This document shows positions 32,789-42,288 of a stretch of DNA of 64,000 bases, one piece after another. The number at the start of each line of letters is the position of its first letter. Positions within the stretch are counted from its first letter, which is position 1. Below the pieces are notes generated by a model. It saw nothing but the letters and a program-made list of their open reading frames with translations. It was not told where the DNA came from and did not search any database. The stretch covers positions 1-64,000 of the forward strand of contig JANQQN010000055.1 in assembly GCA_028289325.1 (NCBI GenBank), read 5' to 3'. The stretch comes from Myxococcota bacterium (lineage in GTDB: Bacteria > Myxococcota > Kuafuiibacteriia > Kuafuiibacteriales > Kuafuiibacteriaceae). The translations under genes were made by a program, and so were the position numbers.

Positions 32789-35017
32789 CTACAGCGCGAC
32801 TCGCCCCAGCCACGTCAACAGGCCATCGAAACGGTTCACGCTGATCGCTACGTACGAAAACGGCCGGCGAAGATCCAGGTCATCCAACACCTGGGTTCGC
32901 CGTCCGAAGGACACCTCGAGCCACCCCCCGACCACGCGTACGTAGCCCTCAATGCCCAGTCTGAACGGATTGTCTTGCGGGATCATCTCGGGATGGGAAA
33001 ACACCAGGGTCCCGAAGCCACGCACGCCGATCTCGCCATTCAGGACTCGACCGGCGAACCCTGGCAATTCGTATTGCAGTCCGAGCCCCAGCGATGGCCC
33101 CCATTGGATATCGTCATCGTCACGGTTCTGCCTACGCCACGTGAAAATGGAACCCACGTAGAAGTGTAGCCACAACGGCTCGAGGGTCTCATCGGTCATC
33201 AAGCGCTCGCTGCCCGTCAGCAAACGCCATCTCACCTGCGACTCGCCGCGGATGCTCCATCCGAACGATTCCGGGAGAATCAGAAGCGGCGCTTGAATCA
33301 ACTTCGTCACCGGCGCGTGTCTCGAGCCAATGCTCCACCCTCGAGGCTGATGGCGCTCCATCGACATCAGCAGGCTCATGCCGTCCAACGCCGCCTCTAC
33401 CGTGCTGTCGTCGCCGAAGACCTCCGTCGCACGGGCCAATAGTCGAAGTCGCTCGCGGTGCCACCAATCGCGAAAGTCAGCGATCGCCGGCTCCCAGTCG
33501 TGATCCAGTTGATTCAGCTCGTCGGACAGAACCTTTACCCGTGTCAGCTCATCAAAGAGCGGATCACGAGCCGCCTCCTCGAGCGCTCGATGCACTCTCG
33601 CCGGCCACATGTACCCCGCCGCCCGTATAAAGGCGAGCTGAAGTGTATACTCAGACGAAGCGCGGCACGTGCGATCGTCTGCGGCCACTCGCGCCAACAC
33701 CAGCTCGATGTATAAACCGACCAGCTCCGGAGTATGCTCCGCGCCGAGCGTCTTGAGCAGGCCGTCCATCTTCTTGACCCGGTCTCGACACGTCTCGCCT
33801 TCTTTGGCGTCGCTCGCCGCCTTCCATTCCACCCAGGACAGAATGCCTCGGAAGAAATCATACTTACGCAAGCGTTCGCTCATGAACGCGCCGAAGTTGA
33901 AGAGCCGATCTCCGGCAATCAATCGCGGACGCGGAATCGATGTCAGAGGCACGGGCCCTTCGCGCTCACCTTTCCTCAAGGCGATCCGGCCGTTTCGTTC
34001 GAGCGTCTGAAGCTCGGCATCTCTCGCGATGTTCAACAGCTCTGGGATCAAGGCGCCGTAAAAACGCGTACCGATCGCTCGTTCGAGCGCCCACTCACTC
34101 GATTCTGCCCTAGACCGCAGCGACACGGGCACGATCAGCGCCTCGCCGGCCTCTTTGCCTGTCCCTCGCCCAAGGAGAAACAAGGCGCCGGACACGGGAA
34201 CCTGATCGAAGAGCCCACCGTCCGAAAGCCGCTCGGTGCGCAAGCTCTGTCCGGCAGGACAGCCACGAACGGGCGCGGATGACTCCGTGTCGGCGTAACA
34301 GACCTGGACCCGCTGCGGATCCATCAAGTGGGGCGCCGACGCGCTCGCTGCCACGAGGGTTAGGACATCGGAGAACGATATCTCGGGCGCACCTTCTTCG
34401 AGAAGACGAGAAATAGGATATCGCAAGACCGGAATATGCTGTTCATTACGCTCATCCTTGGGATACATCGAGTAGAAGCGGACCCCCTCCTCCTGTACTT
34501 CCATTCTGATGTACGCCGCGCGTCGATAAGTTGAAATCCTATCCGCCCCCAAGTTGTAGGTATGCGGAGTATCAGACAGCAACGAAATCGCTATCCACGC
34601 CGTGCATCCCCGTACGAACCCCTTCCCCTCTCTCACCAACGTCATCAGCTCATCGACGCTGGCTCTGACCGGCTCGAAGCTCATCAATGAGCTGCCTTCG
34701 TCGGGAAAGGTATCTCTCCATTGAAAACCTGCCCATGCCTTCCACAAGCGGCTGTCAAGGGGGCTCTTCGCCGTCGGTGGCGGTTCCAGGCACGACTCGA
34801 TGGCCCCCAAGAGGCCATTGAGCGCGCCCGACGACACCGTCGACACGCGAAGAAAGCGCTCTTTGGACGCGACGATATCTCCATGAACGTGAGCGTAGGT
34901 CACCCCGGCTTGATAGGCCCCTCGCGACACACCAGCCCCGATCACCAAGACTTCCGGCGCCTGCGCGGTCGTACTCGTCAGACTGGCCAAAGCCACGGCC
35001 ACCACGGCGCTCGTCAC
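32789..35017 (-). CDS. Patatin-like phospholipase with barrel-like C-terminus (1)
   Basis: A GTG at 35017 overlaps the upstream gene's TGA (GTGA) and yields a clean signal peptide (TSAVVAVALASLTSTTAQA). The track's ATG at 35056 would need a 43-nt overlap. The 742-residue protein has the oxyanion loop GAGVSRGAYQAG (about 25-36), the nucleophile in TVSSGALNG (first Gly of GxSxG is replaced) and the Asp in SDGGLFDQVP (about 267). A long helical middle follows, then about 140 residues of alternating beta-strand pattern (GLGLQYELPGFAGRVLNG, WLEVSFGRRTQVL) resembling an outer-membrane barrel. The closest known design is the patatin-barrel autotransporter PlpD, but no POTRA is evident. Predicted to hydrolyse phospholipids at the surface; activity untested. 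Confidence 0.8.
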   Translation of the reverse strand: MTSAVVAVALASLTSTTAQAPEVLVIGAGVSRGAYQAGVTYAHVHGDIVASKERFLRVSTVSSGALNGLLGAIESCLEPPPTAKSPLDSRLWKAWAGFQWRDTFPDEGSSLMSFEPVRASVDELMTLVREGKGFVRGCTAWIAISLLSDTPHTYNLGADRISTYRRAAYIRMEVQEEGVRFYSMYPKDERNEQHIPVLRYPISRLLEEGAPEISFSDVLTLVAASASAPHLMDPQRVQVCYADTESSAPVRGCPAGQSLRTERLSDGGLFDQVPVSGALFLLGRGTGKEAGEALIVPVSLRSRAESSEWALERAIGTRFYGALIPELLNIARDAELQTLERNGRIALRKGEREGPVPLTSIPRPRLIAGDRLFNFGAFMSERLRKYDFFRGILSWVEWKAASDAKEGETCRDRVKKMDGLLKTLGAEHTPELVGLYIELVLARVAADDRTCRASSEYTLQLAFIRAAGYMWPARVHRALEEAARDPLFDELTRVKVLSDELNQLDHDWEPAIADFRDWWHRERLRLLARATEVFGDDSTVEAALDGMSLLMSMERHQPRGWSIGSRHAPVTKLIQAPLLILPESFGWSIRGESQVRWRLLTGSERLMTDETLEPLWLHFYVGSIFTWRRQNRDDDDIQWGPSLGLGLQYELPGFAGRVLNGEIGVRGFGTLVFSHPEMIPQDNPFRLGIEGYVRVVGGWLEVSFGRRTQVLDDLDLRRPFSYVAISVNRFDGLLTWLGRVAL

Positions 35018-37587
35018 AACGGGCCCCCGAACATGTATCGACTGACCCCGAGCCAAATCCCCGGAATGTTGGTGATGCCGAGCATCAGGTAGATGCTGTC
35101 CGTGCGCTCGATACCGGGCCTCGGGACAATCAGATCCCGATACCCGCCGCTTATGCGAAGAATGCCGAGCGTTTCAAAGCTCAGGTCCGCGCCGACCGGT
35201 CCGGTGTCACCCTCGAAGTTTGGTTCCCAGATCGCGTTCGCTTCGATCCGCTGCAGAAACAGACTACCGGGCGCGAACCCCAGCCCTGCCCGCACTCGGG
35301 CCGCGGTCCGCCGATCGAGTTCATCTTCGCGGCGAACGGTCAGCCCCAGCCCTACCGGGACGACAACGCCCGAGTCGCTCTGTATCCCAAGCTCCCACTC
35401 CAGCAGCGGGCCGCCATAGGTCATATCCCAAGCAAAGGTCTGCGGTAGGAGCAGAAAACTCTTGGACCAAAAGCCGCCGGGTGACTCGGTGACGAGCTTT
35501 GAGCCGAAGTACGGCCCGCTTCGCTTCGCAAGAAGGAGGGCAACCGCGGGCTCGATGGCCCCGAAGACCTTGGTGGCGGAAATGCCGGCCTGACGATGGG
35601 CGGACTCCAGACCCGCGTCTGCGGCCCCTTGGTCGTCGTCGAGCTCATTCTCGAGCAGCCGCCGCACGATATCCCTAATAGCGGCGTGTTGGAACTCGAC
35701 CCAGGTCACCGCGCCCAGCTCGGACCCGACCGCGGTCTTTTTCAACCGATCGATGATCCGTGGCACGGCCGCATCGAAGCACACCTCGCTCTCATCCCGG
35801 GTGCCACACTTCTTCTCGAGCGAATCGACGTCCTGCTCGCCGGCCAGCGGCTGCAGGGCCAGGTGTAGAGCGAGGGTTCGGGGAAGCTCCGATCGCTGCC
35901 AGGACTTCAGATCATCATCAGGGCTGTAGCAATGAAGAAGGGGGCCGGGTTCGGGAGCCGAACGCTTCAAGCCGATCGCCTCACAGGCGTCGTGACCTCG
36001 GACCCTCTGCACTTCGGCAAGCTCACGATCCCTGAGAAAGTCGATGAACCGGCGTGGGCTGAGATCTGGATAGATCTCGTCCCATACTTTTGGAACGACG
36101 AGGTCTGCCAGCGATGCGAAGTCGTTGACGAACTTGTCAGGATCCTTCTCCGAGCCCGTCGACGTGGTGGTCAGCGCTCTCAGCCCATCGTATACGCCGG
36201 TCAGGTAGTCGGTGATTCGTAGATCGCGATGAAAGAACGCCCCGAATGCGAGGTATGCGTCGCCGTATAGCTCAAAGTACCGGCTCGTCATGTGGAGGCG
36301 AGACTTGGAGGCGTCGTTGGCCGAGCCGTCGTATAAGCCCAGGTCCTCGGTGCGAAAGCGGGCGAGTCCCTGCAGCTCGTAGTTGCGAGCTTCATCGACC
36401 AGCTTGCCAATGACCGCCGCCAGTCCACCGGTCCGAGACGGCGTTCTTGTGTCCGCGGGGGCGGTCGGTCGCCTGACGAGCTCAGGATTGACAAAAACAA
36501 TTTGGTTTAACTTTAGCCTGTCTTTCGATCTTGGCGAGAGAGGACCCGCACCATCCTCGTCTCTACAACCGCCGGCGTTCCGCTGAAAGCGGGCCTTCTG
36601 TAGCTCCAGCGCCCGGCCGATGGGAATGTTGTCGAAGAACCCGCCGTCGATGAATTGGTCATCAGGGTCATTGAGCGGGATCGGCGCAAAGGCGATGGGA
36701 AACGCCGACGACGCCAGCGCAATATCCGTCACCTCCTTACCCGACATCGTCTTGCCGGGTGACGTCGATACGATGAACCGCGAGTCGAGACACTGCTGCA
36801 GGTTGGCAGCGAGGCGCGTCGTCGAGAGCGCACACGGCTCCTGCTGACACGACGACGTCGAGAAGGTCATGGGGGCCATGAAGTTCATCCGGCGGACGTC
36901 AAAGCCCGGCCGGATCCGGGTCGACTTCGTGTGGGTCACCGTAATGGCAATGTCGACGTTGCAGCCCTTTCGATAGCGCTTCTCCTTGAGCCGCGCACAC
37001 ACTTCCGCGAGCATCGGATTGTAGGCCCGCCGAATGGCCGCCCCTTCCCGCGAATCGGGCTCCCGCGTGCACGGAAGCTGGGCCCCCCTCGAGAGCGCCA
37101 GCGCGGTCTTCACGTAATCCGAGCTCCCGATATGGTCCCGATAGCGCCGAATGTAGCGATCGTTGGGCTTGTCGTCGTCACTCGGGAAAAGCGTATCCCA
37201 GCCGATGTTCACCCACGTATCGAAGAAGAGATTGGAGAACAGCGCGACCCGCCCTTCCTCGAGCTCGCAGTCGCTCAAGGTCGCGAGGATGGTGTTGACG
37301 TTGCCTGCCGAAGCCCCCGTCGCGGTATCGAAGGGCGGCTTGAACCAGCTCGGGGCCGTCTTCTCGACGGTCTTGTACTGCCGCTGGAAACGCTTAGCTT
37401 TGATCAGCGCGAACGAGACACCCGCCTGATATGCGCCGAGGCTTAGCCCCCCTTTGACGACGAGGGCCAAAGAGTCGGATTCAGCACCATAAGCCGGTGA
37501 GACGAGACCCACGGCAATAGTCGCGACCGTCACCATCCTCGCGCGCATCCGCCGCGATGGGTCAAAAAGCATGACCGAGAACCTCAT
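35014..37587 (-). CDS. Patatin-like phospholipase with barrel-like C-terminus (2)
   Basis: This 857-residue protein has an N-terminal signal (VTVATIAVGLVSPAYGAES). Catalytic features are complete: oxyanion KGGLSLGAYQAG (about 46), nucleophile GASAGNVN (about 93) and FIDGGFFDNIP (about 314). Several Cys in the patatin domain suggest disulfides and periplasmic or surface exposure. After a helical central region the final 170 residues alternate hydrophobic and polar strands (YGGPLLEWELGIQSDSG, RVRAGLGFAPG, YLMLGITNIPGIWLGVSRYMFGGPL), consistent with an outer-membrane barrel. The ATG overlaps the upstream barrel-like gene's stop (ATGA), and the stop overlaps patatin 1. It is a paralogue of patatin 1, with the more canonical active site of the two. 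Confidence 0.83.
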   Translation of the reverse strand: MRFSVMLFDPSRRMRARMVTVATIAVGLVSPAYGAESDSLALVVKGGLSLGAYQAGVSFALIKAKRFQRQYKTVEKTAPSWFKPPFDTATGASAGNVNTILATLSDCELEEGRVALFSNLFFDTWVNIGWDTLFPSDDDKPNDRYIRRYRDHIGSSDYVKTALALSRGAQLPCTREPDSREGAAIRRAYNPMLAEVCARLKEKRYRKGCNVDIAITVTHTKSTRIRPGFDVRRMNFMAPMTFSTSSCQQEPCALSTTRLAANLQQCLDSRFIVSTSPGKTMSGKEVTDIALASSAFPIAFAPIPLNDPDDQFIDGGFFDNIPIGRALELQKARFQRNAGGCRDEDGAGPLSPRSKDRLKLNQIVFVNPELVRRPTAPADTRTPSRTGGLAAVIGKLVDEARNYELQGLARFRTEDLGLYDGSANDASKSRLHMTSRYFELYGDAYLAFGAFFHRDLRITDYLTGVYDGLRALTTTSTGSEKDPDKFVNDFASLADLVVPKVWDEIYPDLSPRRFIDFLRDRELAEVQRVRGHDACEAIGLKRSAPEPGPLLHCYSPDDDLKSWQRSELPRTLALHLALQPLAGEQDVDSLEKKCGTRDESEVCFDAAVPRIIDRLKKTAVGSELGAVTWVEFQHAAIRDIVRRLLENELDDDQGAADAGLESAHRQAGISATKVFGAIEPAVALLLAKRSGPYFGSKLVTESPGGFWSKSFLLLPQTFAWDMTYGGPLLEWELGIQSDSGVVVPVGLGLTVRREDELDRRTAARVRAGLGFAPGSLFLQRIEANAIWEPNFEGDTGPVGADLSFETLGILRISGGYRDLIVPRPGIERTDSIYLMLGITNIPGIWLGVSRYMFGGPL

Positions 37588-38324
37588 TTTCCACCCAGCA
37601 AGGTCTTGCCGTCGACGCCCAGTCCGATGACGAGAAAGAGGCTGTCGTCGGCAAAACGCTCGAAGTTCGGCTCGTTGCTAGCAAACTTCCAGCCAAATCC
37701 GAGCGAGAAATGCTCAACGAAGCTCACCGAAAAAAGCGCGGACAACGTCTGCGCCGCGTCGGCATCCTCCGATTCGTCATCACTTTGCGATACCGCCACG
37801 TTTGGCTCGAAATACAGGCCCAGCCCCAGCCCCAAAACCTCGATGGTTCTGTTGTCTCCGGTCAACGCCTGACGACGAAACTTGATACCCGTCCCTACCC
37901 CCGAAAATGCGCTGAACTGGTCTGTCTGCCCGTCTTCGGTCGCAAACTGAACGCGAACGAGCCCGGTGTACACCGGAACGGTGATCGACCAGTGCTCGCT
38001 GATCGGAATGTCCGGCGCCGTCTCCTCCAGGCGCTCCTTCGCCCGCTCGACCTCATCGAGCCTTCCCACCGACGTCGAAGTGAGCGTGCCGTTGCTCATG
38101 GAGATCGTCTCCTTGATCAGACGAATGGCCTCGTCACACTTGCGAATCGCATTCCGAAGCTCGAGCGGGTTCGCTCGGTCGTTGAGACAGTCCACAATGG
38201 GTCTCTGCAGTACAGCCTCCGTCGCCTCCGCGCGGACGTCAGCCGGGGTAGGCTCTGATCCATCCGCCTGTGACGCGGCGAAAACCCACAGGATAGCGAG
38301 ACCAAGGGCCGGGACGATACGCAT
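37584..38324 (-). CDS. Outer-membrane-barrel-like protein, first gene of the patatin operon
   Basis: This 246-residue protein has a signal peptide (MRIVPALGLAILWVFAASQADG), a helical N-terminal mature segment with two Cys (VDCLNDRANPLELRNAIRKCDEAI), and a C-terminal region of alternating strands (SITVPVYTGLVRVQF, EVLGLGLGLYFEPNVAV, SLFLVIGLGVDG) suggesting a small barrel. Its last strands resemble the C-terminal repeats of the two patatins, so all three may share an outer-membrane-anchoring domain. The stop overlaps the ATG of patatin 2 (ATGA), so the three are translated together. Function unknown; it could be a partner or an immunity/inhibitor of the lipases. Confidence 0.65.
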   Translation of the reverse strand: MRIVPALGLAILWVFAASQADGSEPTPADVRAEATEAVLQRPIVDCLNDRANPLELRNAIRKCDEAIRLIKETISMSNGTLTSTSVGRLDEVERAKERLEETAPDIPISEHWSITVPVYTGLVRVQFATEDGQTDQFSAFSGVGTGIKFRRQALTGDNRTIEVLGLGLGLYFEPNVAVSQSDDESEDADAAQTLSALFSVSFVEHFSLGFGWKFASNEPNFERFADDSLFLVIGLGVDGKTLLGGK

Positions 38325-38684
38325 GAAGCGCAGGTCCCACAGATTCCCAAGCCTGTAAAGGTGACCTGCGGCCGGTGGTCAGCCGCTCCAGGCGGGCCGG
38401 ACGACATGACTTCGGACGAAGGAAGTCGATACGCCCCGAACCTCATTTCAAACGCGGAGTCATGATGTTACTCCGGCATCACGCAGACAAGTTCGCGCCC
38501 AAACCCGCGGCCTGAAGGGTCCAGGTGCTGGTGACAGCCGTGCGACCGTGGCGATGAATGGAGAGCGGGTAGAGCCATCCGGGCCGAATCCCGACCGTCA
38601 TCACTCCGCGGGGCCGCGGCGATCGATACTATTCCGATGCGAGGACGACTTCGCTACCAGTGGGCAGACTTCGGACAGCTGACG
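38325..38684. other. Intergenic region between the patatin operon and the FG-GAP gene
   Basis: About 360 nt with no supportable gene. It should hold the promoter of the patatin operon (minus strand). GTCATGATGTTACTCC near 38460 is among the few AT-richer patches, but no boxes can be fixed. The 38629-38925 ORF is a shadow of the FG-GAP gene's end. Confidence 0.4.
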
Positions 38685-40226
38685 TCATCGGCACCTTCCC
38701 TTTGATGCGCCGAAGCCACGTCCCACGCGACACTTGCGTCCGAGGCGACGAGGTACACCTCGCGGACATCGCCCCAAGTCCCGAACGCCCACCACGAAGT
38801 CCTGCACGTCCACCACCCCATCCCCGTTCAGGTCGGCGGGACCACCGTTTTGACCAAAGGCCTTGCGGATCCTGAGGATGTCGAAGGGACCGACGAATCG
38901 ATTGCCGTTGAGGTCGGCCGGGCACGGCAACCTTGTCCCCTCGATAAGATATGCGCGGCCAACGTCCACACCTGCAAAACTCCGACCTACCGCGGTGACC
39001 AGAAAGTCAGGTATGCGGTCGCCATTCACGTCGCCGACGGAAAGCGCGTCGACGCCGAAAAAATCTCCGCCAACATCGGCAGTGATTCGACGGAGCAACG
39101 CGCCGCTGCGGCCCGAGAATATGTAGGCGGCGCCGGCCTGTGGGGCACCGCTACTATTCAGGTAGGCGGCGACGATCACGTCGTTGTATCGGTCGCCATT
39201 GACGTCAGCGATACCACGGCCAGGTCCCAGGCCATCCCCGGGGGAGAATCCGGTGAAGACATGGACCAGGTCACCGGTTCGCCCAGAGAAGATGTAAGCG
39301 CGTCCGGTCCCCGCCCGCGCATCAACCCCCTCGGCATAGTCGCCAACGAAGACGTCGGGAACCCGGTCGCCGTCGACGTCGCCGGCTCCGGAGGCGAAGA
39401 ACTCGCCGAAGACCGAGGCTTCCGCGGGATCGATGGGTTCGAGTCGATGGATTGTCGATCCATCATGACCGTTGACCACGTAGGCTTCCCCGCCCCCCGA
39501 TGGTCCCGCACCCGCGGCGCCGATGGACAGGTCGACGATCCCATCGTCGTTGACGTCGCCCACGAGCCCCAGGGCAGAGCCGAAACGATGTCCTTCCCCC
39601 GCCCCGTCTTGCGTCCACAGGACAGATCCATCGAGCCCCGAAAATGCAAAGACGCGCCCCGCACCGGAAAACGCGGATGAATTGGTCTGCGAGCCCACGA
39701 TGATGTCGTCGTGGCCGTCGTGGTTGACGTCTCCCGCGCCGCTGACCGAGCTACCGAAACCGGTCGTCGCCGAAACGTCGAAGATCACGGAATGGTCCTT
39801 GCCCGAGTACACGCGAACGGCGCCGCCCCCGATCACGTAGTCCGCAACGCCGTCACCGTTCACGTCCCCGGCGTACGCAACGCTGTAGCCGAGTGCCTGC
39901 CCCGGACTGCCGATAATGTCGTTGATTACCGCGCCCGTGGCGCCCGAGTACAGCGTCGCTCGACCCGAGAAGCCGCTGTAAGCGATGGCGGGGATCAGGA
40001 CCTCGTGAACATGGTCTCCATCGAGGTCCGGGATGCTCGCGCCGACCCATCCGAAGTAGTCACCGACCTGTTCCCCTTCGAGCTGCCGCAGCACCCGAAC
40101 GTCTTCTTCGACGAACTGAGCCGCCGCGGGCCCCGGCCCCATCGCCAACGTGGCAAGGAAGGTCGCCCCCGCGATAGCGCGGCGCGTCTTTTGAAGCATC
40201 CTCGGGCGTGTCTCATTCTCTCGCAT
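38685..40226 (-). CDS. Exported FG-GAP repeat protein with dockerin-like tail
   Basis: This 513-residue protein starts at 40226 after AGGAGGAGATGG. The signal peptide (IAGATFLATLAMGPGPAAAQF) precedes about seven FG-GAP/integrin-alpha-type blades with calcium-binding motifs such as AGDVNGDGVADYVIG and GDVNDDGIVDLSIG, which should form a beta-propeller. The tail CPADLNGNRFVGPFDILRIR and ADLNGDGVVDVQDFVVGVRD is a pair of dockerin-type calcium loops bracketed by Cys, the GC-type dockerin known mostly from planctomycetes. After it come about 20 Arg-rich residues (RRLGRKCRVGRGFGASKGRC) that look like out-of-place coding, perhaps from a frameshift near 38760. Probably a secreted or surface adhesive protein. 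Confidence 0.85.
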   Translation of the reverse strand: MRENETRPRMLQKTRRAIAGATFLATLAMGPGPAAAQFVEEDVRVLRQLEGEQVGDYFGWVGASIPDLDGDHVHEVLIPAIAYSGFSGRATLYSGATGAVINDIIGSPGQALGYSVAYAGDVNGDGVADYVIGGGAVRVYSGKDHSVIFDVSATTGFGSSVSGAGDVNHDGHDDIIVGSQTNSSAFSGAGRVFAFSGLDGSVLWTQDGAGEGHRFGSALGLVGDVNDDGIVDLSIGAAGAGPSGGGEAYVVNGHDGSTIHRLEPIDPAEASVFGEFFASGAGDVDGDRVPDVFVGDYAEGVDARAGTGRAYIFSGRTGDLVHVFTGFSPGDGLGPGRGIADVNGDRYNDVIVAAYLNSSGAPQAGAAYIFSGRSGALLRRITADVGGDFFGVDALSVGDVNGDRIPDFLVTAVGRSFAGVDVGRAYLIEGTRLPCPADLNGNRFVGPFDILRIRKAFGQNGGPADLNGDGVVDVQDFVVGVRDLGRCPRGVPRRLGRKCRVGRGFGASKGRCR

Positions 40227-40376
40227 CCATCTCCTCCTCGGAGGCCTTTTGGCCGCCTCCTACGCATCGGGACCGAGGGATGCCACAGCGCCCAAAACCG
40301 GCGCTGTCAAATTCCTGCTCGTTGCGCCGAGACTACCGCGCCCTCGGGCATGGACACGGAGGCGGCGAAGGCCGCC

Positions 40377-41369
40377 TTACGCCGAACTTCGGGCCAACGT
40401 GACGAGGCGCTCTTCGAGCGCGCGGATGCGTCTCGTCGTCAGGTCTTCGCGAATCCTCGACGGCGGTACACCAAACGTCCGTCGGAAGTTGTGAGCGAAA
40501 TGGCTGTGGCTCGCAAAGCCGAGGTCCAGTGCGATCTCCGTGAGGTCACAGTCTCGCTCAGTAAGCCGGTGGAGCGACGCGCGAAGCCGGAGCTGGTTCA
40601 GGTACTGATGTATGGACGCGCCGATATGGCTGCGGAATATGCGGCTGAGATGAAACGGCGAGGTGTGGATCCGCTCGGCGAGCGCCGATACCGTCAGCCG
40701 TTCCTGATAGGACGAACCGAGCTCCGCTCGGGCCGCTTCGGCCAGCTCCGCGTGGACTCGCACTGCGCGCGAGACTCGACGAGTCGGACGGCGGCCGTCA
40801 CGGACGCGAAAAGCGCTGGCCAGCGTCTCCCGAAGAAGCGTGAGCACCAGGTCTTCCACCCGCATGGGGTCCGGCGCCTCCGTCGAACTGAGGTACGCCG
40901 TGAGCGTCCGCTGAGCCAGATACACGTGGGTGGCGCACGGACCCGAAACGAACGGAAAAGGGGTGCTTGGGCGATCGTGAACCGTCGGATCGTATTCCGA
41001 GACCGCTTCGATAGCCGTTGCCTCGGTGATCACGAAGAAGTCGCAGTGGTCCCCGTCTCGGCTGATCGCGTCGCGGCGGTACTGTTGCCCACGGTTGTAG
41101 AACATGACGGTGCCGCTGTCGGCCACGACCGGCGCCGCCGCAGCGTGGGTGATGCGAACGCTGGTGCGCGGGAAAACGAACAGGTGCGCGGCGATGGGGC
41201 CGGTGTCCGAGAAATCCGGGTTGTCAGGCCGCACCCGAAACCGGGCCGCCCGAACCAAGTCCGTGCCGAATAGATGCTGCTCGAGACGTACCCCTCGGCC
41301 GGCTCGGCGAATGTTCCAGCCAAGAGGGTCAGCGTCGGCGCGACGTTCGGGACGGTCGGAGGGCGGCAA
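40377..41369 (-). CDS. AraC-family transcriptional regulator
   Basis: The C-terminal 100 residues are a standard AraC/XylS double HTH (LTVSALAERIHTSPFHLSRIF, LTEIALDLGFASHSHFAHNFRRTFG). The N-terminal region (AHLFVFPRTSVRITHAAAAP, GTVMFYNRGQQYRRD) looks like a cupin-type effector-binding domain. The track extends the ORF to 41657, but that would overlap the neighbouring transporter gene by over 100 nt and the extra residues are not family-like. A TTG at 41369 (LPPSDRPERRAD) gives a plausible 330-residue protein, though the start remains uncertain. The target is unknown; the FG-GAP gene downstream is the nearest on this strand. Confidence 0.82.
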   Translation of the reverse strand: MPPSDRPERRADADPLGWNIRRAGRGVRLEQHLFGTDLVRAARFRVRPDNPDFSDTGPIAAHLFVFPRTSVRITHAAAAPVVADSGTVMFYNRGQQYRRDAISRDGDHCDFFVITEATAIEAVSEYDPTVHDRPSTPFPFVSGPCATHVYLAQRTLTAYLSSTEAPDPMRVEDLVLTLLRETLASAFRVRDGRRPTRRVSRAVRVHAELAEAARAELGSSYQERLTVSALAERIHTSPFHLSRIFRSHIGASIHQYLNQLRLRASLHRLTERDCDLTEIALDLGFASHSHFAHNFRRTFGVPPSRIREDLTTRRIRALEERLVTLARSSA

Positions 41370-41538
41370 CCCATGAATAGTGAAACCGATGCACGCCCGG
41401 ATCAAGGGCAAGCGCTTCGAAGCGTCGGCCCGCCCAAGGACGGCCTGTCGGCCATCGCGGCCGCTGGTCGTGCAAAAAGCCGTCGACCGGGTCCAGCTAC
41501 GGAAGCTTCTCGCCGCCGCGACCAAACACTGCACCAAG

Positions 41539-42225
41539 TCACGACCCCACGATCGGTAAGTGGGCCCCGCAAACCTCTCGCACGTCCCGCGTCCGGCCAT
41601 AGAGCCAAACGCTTTCGCCTTCTCGAAGCACCCGACCGGGCCCCGGAGCGCCCTCATACCGGCCGCGAGGCGACTGGATGCCCAACACTACGATGCCTTC
41701 CCTCGCCAGGTGGGCGCACTCGAGCGCCCGGTTTGCGAGGCCGGATCCGACCTGAACCTCGAGCACCCCGTATCCGTCCGAAAGGTGCAGTAGATGGCTA
41801 TAGTCTCGCGCGTCGAGGTCCGTCCATCTGGTGAGGGCCCAAGTTATGACGCGCCCAAAAACTCGATCGATCGCGTCGCTGCAGGCGATAAGGGCGAGCA
41901 TCAGCAAGCCCGCGCCCATCACCAGCCACCCTCGCCACGGCTGCGCATGGTCGGCGATGGTCACGACGGAGAGGGTCAAAGAGCCGAGCACCGAGACGAT
42001 GCCGGCATTGCCGGTGAGCATGAGCATCATGATGATCCGGCGGCGGACCGGATGATTCACGATCCACTCCGATTCGGCGGTGGTGAAGCCCGCGCCGGTA
42101 AGCGCCGACCGCGTCTGAAACCGCGCCGTTTCGCGGGACAGCCCCGTCAACTGAAGGGCCACCGTCGCGATTCGGCCGATGAGCATGGTGATGGCGAGGA
42201 TGACGATGAGGGAGGCAGCAGCCAT
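41539..42225 (-). CDS. Membrane protein with TrkA-C domain
   Basis: This 228-residue protein has an N-terminal hydrophobic helix (SLIVILAITMLIGRIATVALQL) and a conserved cytosolic-looking stretch (RFQTRSALTGAGFTTAESEW, IVNHPVRRRIIMMLMLTGNAG). Two more membrane helices follow, then a C-terminal TrkA-C/RCK-C-like domain (LLHLSDGYGVLEVQVGSGLA, GPGRVLREGESVWLYGRTRDV). RCK-C domains bind small ligands and regulate ion transport. It lies 63 nt after the CPA1 antiporter gene on the same strand and may regulate it or act as a separate ion-handling protein. The exact family name was not recognised. Confidence 0.72.
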   Translation of the reverse strand: MAAASLIVILAITMLIGRIATVALQLTGLSRETARFQTRSALTGAGFTTAESEWIVNHPVRRRIIMMLMLTGNAGIVSVLGSLTLSVVTIADHAQPWRGWLVMGAGLLMLALIACSDAIDRVFGRVITWALTRWTDLDARDYSHLLHLSDGYGVLEVQVGSGLANRALECAHLAREGIVVLGIQSPRGRYEGAPGPGRVLREGESVWLYGRTRDVREVCGAHLPIVGS

Positions 42226-42288
42226 CGCTTCCTGGATGCCGCGCGATCGGTCCGGGTTACGGAACGAGACACACAGCCGCCGACGATC

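Noticed and set aside
38850-39680. 276-residue plus ORF and the similar long ORF 39711-41273
   Set aside because: They are antisense to the FG-GAP repeat gene and the AraC gene; calcium-loop repeats on the minus strand explain the openness of the opposite frame.
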